Assembly (NCBI GenBank): GCA_002367255.1
Contig: DFBD01000033.1
Location: forward strand, 1-9,778
Length of the DNA stretch: 9,778 nucleotides
Direction: 5' to 3'
Origin: Rhodobacterales bacterium UBA3089
GTDB taxonomy: Bacteria; Pseudomonadota; Alphaproteobacteria; Rhodobacterales; Rhodobacteraceae
The notes below the pieces were generated by a model. It was given only the letters and a program-made list of their open reading frames with translations. It searched no databases and was not told the DNA's origin. The position numbers were made by a program, and so were the translations under genes. The first letter of the stretch is position 1, and the number at the start of each line of letters is the position of its first letter. Shown in pieces: positions 6,318-9,778 of the stretch.

Positions 6318-7445
6318 ATGAATCTTTTTCCGTTAACTGCATCATACGATAACGCGTCACAAGAAAACCTTGGCTTTATTAACAATGCCGGCGATCTTGT
6401 CATACGAAGAAAAGATATCTCCCATCTGTCGTCCTTCAATCGTTTTGGCTATTGCGTCTTATCATCAGGATCTTTCGAAAATAGACGGGAGCAGATCATC
6501 GATCAAGACAATCGGCTTCTTCTCACACTTCCCGAAAATCATAATATCCCGTGGATGCACCCACCCGATGGACATGGGATTTTTGCTGCAAAACACGAGT
6601 TAGATAAAAAGGATTCTACCGCTTACACGCGTTCGGGACGTGAAGCCGTCTATGTTGGAAGAACGCGATACTACGCAATGAACTTGAATGGTGAAGTCGT
6701 CTTTGAAGAAAAAATCGGTCAAGGTGCAAACGGCTACTATGAACTTAGGCGGCCCACAAAGTTAAAAGGACAAAAACGCCTTGGTATTATCAACCATTTA
6801 GGAGAGATCACCGTCCCAGCCGAATTTGATGATATGTTATGGTCTCGCACAGACCCACTCGTAACAGTATTAAGGAACGGCCTACTTGGTGTGATTGACT
6901 ACTATGGCCGCGAGGTTATTCCCATTTCGCTGCCAGTTAAATCGTTTACGGACATGCGCTTTGTGAGCAATGGGATCTTGGCATATTACGATCCTCGGCA
7001 GGACGTATGTCACACCGTCAACATGGAAGGAGATTTGCTTGCGCGCATTCCGCTAACATATGACTCGCCTACGCTACATGGATCTTGTCCTTGGCTTTCT
7101 GACGGTCTTATGTTGATTAAAGAGAAAAACAAGGAACGAGAAGGCCCATCATATTACAGAGACGCGTATGGCAAATATCCAATGCGAGTGACTTGGTACA
7201 AACCCATTAAATTCACGCCCGAATATCGGGTAGGGTTTTTCTATGATGGGCTAGCAACATTTCACCTCAACGGGCTCATGGGGTACATCGAAAAATCTGG
7301 TTCCGTCGCGATAGACGCCCAGTTTGAATCAACCCAGAATTTCACTAATGGTCTGGCAAAAACCTTTCGAACCCGAGAAGATAAATTGAAAAACAGGTAC
7401 AGCTATATCAATACTTCTGGCGAGATTGTTGCGTGCAATCATTGA
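6318..7445 (+). CDS. WG-repeat protein
   Basis: A 375-residue protein built from WG (beta) repeats. Units of the form G-hydrophobic-I-x-x-x-G-x-hydrophobic-V occur at about residues 19-29 (LGFINNAGDLVI), 118-129, 155-170 (LGIINHLGEITVPAEF), 190-203 (LGVIDYYGREVIP), 231-241, 321-336 (MGYIEKSGSVAIDAQF) and 361-371. No signal peptide or membrane helix is seen, so it is probably cytoplasmic. GGAG lies 10 bases before the ATG. WG-repeat proteins are widespread but mostly uncharacterised. The gene is visibly richer in A/T and uses codons such as TTA, AGA and ATA more than its neighbours, suggesting horizontal acquisition. It is monocistronic by position. Confidence 0.8.
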   Translation: MNLFPLTASYDNASQENLGFINNAGDLVIRRKDISHLSSFNRFGYCVLSSGSFENRREQIIDQDNRLLLTLPENHNIPWMHPPDGHGIFAAKHELDKKDSTAYTRSGREAVYVGRTRYYAMNLNGEVVFEEKIGQGANGYYELRRPTKLKGQKRLGIINHLGEITVPAEFDDMLWSRTDPLVTVLRNGLLGVIDYYGREVIPISLPVKSFTDMRFVSNGILAYYDPRQDVCHTVNMEGDLLARIPLTYDSPTLHGSCPWLSDGLMLIKEKNKEREGPSYYRDAYGKYPMRVTWYKPIKFTPEYRVGFFYDGLATFHLNGLMGYIEKSGSVAIDAQFESTQNFTNGLAKTFRTREDKLKNRYSYINTSGEIVACNH

Positions 7446-7637
7446 GTGTACCGCACATTTTATCATATGAGATGCTGTCAGAACGTATCTGACATTGGCG
7501 GTGGAAAGTTGAGGGGCAGCAATGTCCGCAAAGTTGGCATTGAATATACATGTAAGTGGCCACTTCTACTGCGTCCAGATTTGATCTGAGGTCATGGAAA
7601 TGGAACATGTCACTGTTTGGGGCGACTTTTAGGTAAT
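7446..7637. other. Intergenic spacer with an inverted repeat
   Basis: These 192 bases separate the WG-repeat gene from the cold-shock gene terminator. The only structure seen is a perfect inverted repeat, TGTCAG (7476-7481) and CTGACA (7489-7494), 7 bases apart and with no T-run after it. A cysteine-rich open frame runs through on the - strand, but I do not count it as a gene. Confidence 0.5.
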
Positions 7638-7673
7638 AAAAAACGGCGGCCAAGGTGTTCCCTTGTCGCCGTT
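7638..7673 (-). terminator. Rho-independent terminator of the cold-shock gene
   Basis: On the - strand, AACGGCG (7673-7667) pairs with CGCCGTT (7648-7642), with an inner CAAGG/CCTTG stem, followed by a T-run from the A stretch at 7643-7638. It lies about 40 bases after the csp stop. Confidence 0.88.
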
Positions 7674-7712
7674 CAAATTCTTTCGGGTGGGCGCTATGCC
7701 CCACCAACCAGC

Positions 7713-7922
7713 TTACTCAGCCAGTGCGAGGTCTGTTGCAGACTCTTTACCGTTACGGCCTGTTTCCAGTTCGAACGTTACTTTCTGGTTGTCGTTAAGG
7801 CCGGATAGACCAGCACGTTCAACTGCAGAAATGTGTACAAACACGTCGCTGCCGCCGTTGTCTGGTGCGATAAAGCCGTAGCCTTTAGTTCCGTTGAACC
7901 ATTTTACTGTGCCCGTAGCCAT
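7713..7922 (-). CDS. Cold-shock domain protein (CspA family)
   Basis: A 69-residue single cold-shock domain, the normal length for CspA-type RNA chaperones. The two nucleic-acid binding motifs are intact: RNP1 as KGYGFI (residues 13-18) and RNP2 as VFVHI (residues 27-31). These proteins bind single-stranded RNA and DNA, melt RNA structure and often act in cold or stationary-phase adaptation. AAGGAG lies 8 bases before the ATG. The gene has its own terminator and a leader of roughly 150 bases, a common feature of regulated csp genes. The paralogue (CspA, C, E and so on) cannot be told from sequence alone. Confidence 0.95.
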   Translation of the reverse strand: MATGTVKWFNGTKGYGFIAPDNGGSDVFVHISAVERAGLSGLNDNQKVTFELETGRNGKESATDLALAE

Positions 7923-8107
7923 CAGTAGTACTCCTTAGATATTACCACCCACGAAATGCGGTGGCTTGGTGCAGTGGGGTCTTCGGTAGTGAACCGTCTG
8001 TCTTCAAAGGAGGGTCATCGGGTCTGCAAAAACTTACTTCACGAGGCGCATATGGCCTATGTTTTACATTAAATCAAGGTTTATATGAATTTAAGTTCCC
8101 AACTTAA
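7923..8107 (-). promoter_or_regulatory. Cold-shock gene leader and possible promoter
   Basis: On the - strand a -10 TATAAA (8085-8080) with a weak -35 TTAAGT (8107-8102, 16-base spacer) would start transcription near 8073, giving a leader of about 150 bases. A hairpin with CCACC/GGTGG arms (7964-7960 with 7949-7945) lies 8 bases upstream of the AAGGAG ribosome site. The region also holds the start region of the divergent yffB-like gene. Confidence 0.4.
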
Positions 8108-8117
8108 GGATTAGTTA

Positions 8118-8444
8118 ATGCAACTATATGGCCTGAAAAACTGTGATACGACCCGTAAAGCCCTCAAGACCTTGCGAGAGGCAGGGCTAGAGGTGGCATA
8201 TATAGATGTACGCAGCGATGGCGTGCCGGCAGATTTTCTTAGCTGGCTTCTGGTCGTGTTTGGCGATGAGCTTGTCAATAAGCGCTCAACCACGTGGCGA
8301 GGGTTAAGTGATTCTGAAAGGGCAGGGGATGCGCATACGTTGCTGCTGGAACATCCGACATTGATGAAGCGCCCGGTTATTCATACGGACGAGGATTTCT
8401 ATCTGGGCTGGAATGCGGACGTAAAGGCCGCGCTGCTCGGTTAG
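8118..8444 (+). CDS. ArsC-like thioredoxin-fold protein (YffB/Spx type)
   Basis: A 108-residue protein of the ArsC/Spx/YffB thioredoxin-fold family. The N-terminus YGLKNCDTTRKA has a single active-site cysteine, C9, as in YffB proteins, and R85 in KRPVI matches the conserved C-terminal Arg-Pro. Length is normal. It is not a convincing arsenate reductase: the KNCDTTRKA loop and STTWRGLS region fit the YffB branch, whose members are suspected glutathione-dependent thiol reductases. AAGGA lies 7 bases before the ATG. It is divergent from the cold-shock gene and has no evident link to the arsR operon 3.5 kb away. Annotation as arsenate reductase by similarity would be misleading. Confidence 0.85.
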   Translation: MQLYGLKNCDTTRKALKTLREAGLEVAYIDVRSDGVPADFLSWLLVVFGDELVNKRSTTWRGLSDSERAGDAHTLLLEHPTLMKRPVIHTDEDFYLGWNADVKAALLG

Positions 8445-8569
8445 TTTTTGCCTGGCGATGGAGCGGCGCGCGTTTGAATAGGTGTATTGATAGGACGAAC
8501 GGGGTGTCACTGCCAAAGATTGAGGGGGTAAATAGTATCTGGCTGGGCGAGGAGGCGCGTGTAGTATTG

Positions 8570-8599
8570 TTGTTGTGGTGGGGAGCCCCTAAATATAAC
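8570..8599 (+). promoter_or_regulatory. Possible promoter of the small membrane-protein gene
   Basis: TTGTTG (8570-8575) and TATAAC (8594-8599) are spaced 18 bases apart, placing a start near 8606 and a leader of about 17 bases. The remainder of 8445-8569 shows no recognisable feature. Confidence 0.4.
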
Positions 8600-8622
8600 C
8601 GGAAACTTAACGGGAGACATAC

Positions 8623-8982
8623 ATGAAAAACGCAGCAATGGTATTGGGGATTATCGGCGGCATCGTCGGCATGATCGTAGGGTTTTTCGTTTACGGCTGG
8701 GTGGTGTTCACCGACTGGTTCAACGGCGAGGTGGCCGACACGATCGAGGTTTCGGCCAACGCAGGCCGCTGGCAGATGGTTGGGCTGGTGGCGCCTATTC
8801 TGGCAATTGCAGGCGGTGCGATGTCAAACCAACGCCCGATGATCGGCGCGGTGCTGATGTTCCTGTCGGCGGCGGGCATGTACTGGGGACTGGGATTCGG
8901 CGTCTTCACAATGTTCCCGATTGCGATGTGTGCGGTGGCAGGGGTGCTGGGCATGGCTGGGGCAGGTTCTGAAAAGGGTTGA
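8623..8982 (+). CDS. Small four-helix membrane protein (DUF4064-like)
   Basis: A 119-residue protein with four predicted membrane helices at about residues 5-28, 49-66, 73-91 and 94-113, rich in Gly, Ala and Met. The first helix, with its GIIGGIVGMIVG pattern, and the overall layout resemble DUF4064-type small membrane proteins, but this is a weak, pattern-level match. An extracytoplasmic loop (about 29-48) holds FTDWFNGEVADTIEVS. GGGAG lies 6 bases before the ATG. It converges with the gene on the other strand, with 16 bases between their stops and no clear terminator. Function is unknown. Confidence 0.75.
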   Translation: MKNAAMVLGIIGGIVGMIVGFFVYGWVVFTDWFNGEVADTIEVSANAGRWQMVGLVAPILAIAGGAMSNQRPMIGAVLMFLSAAGMYWGLGFGVFTMFPIAMCAVAGVLGMAGAGSEKG

Positions 8983-8998
8983 GTAGTATCTGTTAGCG

Positions 8999-9637
8999 TT
9001 AGTTTGGCACAATCACGTTGCACGGTTTAAGCGGGACAGGGCTGATTTTTGCAGCCCTGATGGCTTTCACCAATCGGTCCGACATGAAAATCGCTTCCCG
9101 AAGTACCGGATCTGCCCACATGTCTGCGCCAACTGCGGCGGTCGACAATACAGCTAGGTTTTCAATACTAATAAGGTTCCAAAGGCCAACGGCAGTGTAT
9201 TTTCCTGGCCGAACGCCAGTCGATTGCTCTGGTACGAAACAAGGTTTCGTCTCGGCAACATTCAATAAAAAGTACTTACCGGGGCGCTGGGTCTCTTGAT
9301 CATACTCAAACAGCGGAATTTCGAAAATCTGCGTAGCACCAAGGTCAAAATCTTTCAAAAGATCAGCGAACCGTTCAGAAATTATCGCCAGCCCGTTTTT
9401 AATTATTGAAGCATCTTTCAAGGTTTTTTGCTTTTCGGAGAAATCAGAGACACCAAAGAACAATTTGGTCGGGATTTCATTTGGCTTCAAGGCATGCCAC
9501 GCCTGATAATGATTAACTGCCTCGAGCCTCTTTTCCGGCGTGTTTATGGAAGGATCAGCATCGTAACTAATCCGTGTACCATGCAATCTCATGTCGCCCA
9601 TAATATTGCAGGCCCATATCTTTGGTGTATTCGTCAA
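8999..9637 (-). CDS. Imm11/DUF1629-like putative immunity protein
   Basis: A protein of up to 212 residues, cytoplasmic, with no signal peptide. Its second half resembles the Imm11 (DUF1629) immunity family: GLAIISERFADLLKDF (82-97), then an IFEIPLFEY strand, KYFLLNV (121-127), and a C-terminal FMSDRLVKAIRAAKIS (184-199) matching the family's SxRLxxAL-like helix. Such proteins usually neutralise a toxin encoded just upstream. The start is uncertain: TTG 9637 has GGGA 9 bases upstream, while ATG 9601 and ATG 9592 are in frame and lack good ribosome sites. The gene is AT-richer than its neighbours. An open frame overlaps its 5' end from the right edge. The family call is by pattern only. Confidence 0.6.
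   Translation of the reverse strand: MTNTPKIWACNIMGDMRLHGTRISYDADPSINTPEKRLEAVNHYQAWHALKPNEIPTKLFFGVSDFSEKQKTLKDASIIKNGLAIISERFADLLKDFDLGATQIFEIPLFEYDQETQRPGKYFLLNVAETKPCFVPEQSTGVRPGKYTAVGLWNLISIENLAVLSTAAVGADMWADPVLREAIFMSDRLVKAIRAAKISPVPLKPCNVIVPN
9037..9059. repeat. Perfect 8-bp inverted repeat inside the immunity-like gene
   Basis: CAGGGCTG (9037-9044) and CAGCCCTG (9052-9059) form a perfect 8-bp stem with a 7-base loop. It lies near the 3' end of the coding region, covering residues around RAAKISP. No T-run follows on either strand, so a simple terminator is unlikely. Confidence 0.7.
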
Positions 9638-9778
9638 GTTCGTAGGTCCCGTATAAATTTTGTTTAATCATCTGGAGCTTAGGAAGGAGGTAACTGAGCG
9701 TCAAGAACGATGTGAGGCATACTTGTTTGTGGGCGAACGCAATAAATAGCCCCGAATCCCCAACGTTTGTTGGTGTTT
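9567..9778 (-). CDS. Possible C-terminal end of an upstream gene (partial, toxin candidate)
   Basis: A - strand frame is open from the right edge for 70 codons to TAG at 9569-9567. It ends ...GLQYYGRHEIAWYTD and overlaps the 5' end of the immunity-like gene in another frame. Its position directly upstream of, and overlapping, a putative immunity gene is where a cognate toxin would end. An ATG at 9671 within the frame lacks a ribosome site, so it would be a continuation rather than a start. I recognise no toxin motif, and an open stretch of this length can occur by chance. Confidence 0.3.
   Translation of the reverse strand, partial: TPTNVGDSGLFIAFAHKQVCLTSFLTLSYLLPKLQMIKQNLYGTYELDEYTKDMGLQYYGRHEIAWYTD

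Noticed and set aside
7408..7707. A 99-codon cysteine-rich - strand frame before the WG-repeat gene end
   Set aside because: It starts inside the cold-shock gene's terminator region, has no ribosome site and overlaps the end of the WG-repeat gene. Kept only as a possible repeat or decayed sequence.
9679..9691. A strong ribosome-site-like AGGAAGGAGGT on the + strand near the right edge
   Set aside because: No ATG, GTG or TTG lies at a usable distance downstream, and the next ATG runs straight into a TGA.
1..9778. CRISPR arrays, tRNA or rRNA genes, insertion sequences and phage genes
   Set aside because: I saw no regularly spaced repeats, no canonical tRNA folds apart from the tmRNA, no transposase or integrase motifs and no terminal inverted repeats with target duplications.

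Overview
The window reads as a stretch of chromosome from an alphaproteobacterium, most likely a Rhodobacteraceae/Roseobacter-group member. Three things point there: a circularly permuted two-piece tmRNA gene with an ANDNRAP-type tag, an alphaproteobacterial-type SspB with a short C-terminal ClpX-docking tail, and tandem DUF1194 genes. This is inferred from gene content and family recognition; no database search was run.

Layout from left to right. (1) Bases 1-2053, + strand: the last codons of an unidentified gene, two tandem exported DUF1194 (von Willebrand A-like) proteins and a small P-loop sulfotransferase, closely spaced and probably one operon. (2) Bases 2061-2436: a promoter and the two-piece tmRNA gene ssrA, with its tag ORF, CCA end and excised linker all visible. 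(3) Bases 2617-3262: a membrane-anchored DUF302 protein ending in a clear intrinsic terminator. (4) Bases 3264-4667, - strand: an arsR-type repressor and an ArsP/DUF318-type permease, overlapping by 8 bases, with an inverted repeat lying within the predicted promoter. (5) Bases 4677-6209, + strand: sspB, the tmRNA-tag adaptor for ClpXP, followed by an unidentified eight-helix membrane protein. (6) Bases 6318-7445, + strand: a WG-repeat protein whose AT-richer sequence differs from its neighbours. (7) Bases 7638-8107, - strand: a cold-shock protein gene with a terminator and a long 5' leader. (8) Bases 8118-8982, + strand: an ArsC-like YffB/Spx-type protein and a small four-helix membrane protein. 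(9) Bases 8999-9778, - strand: an Imm11/DUF1629-like putative immunity gene, overlapped by the tail of a reading frame that enters from the right edge.

The clearest functional link is protein quality control. ssrA makes the tag added to stalled proteins and sspB encodes the adaptor that hands tagged proteins to ClpXP; both lie within about 2.4 kb. A second unit is the arsR-permease pair, a metalloid-responsive efflux module. The WG-repeat and Imm11-like genes look like accessory genes inserted among housekeeping genes. I found no CRISPR array, tRNA, rRNA, insertion sequence or phage gene. No fully novel system is evident. The best leads are the duplicated DUF1194 pair, the right-edge immunity/upstream-ORF overlap, the unidentified membrane protein behind sspB, and the tmRNA tag variant.
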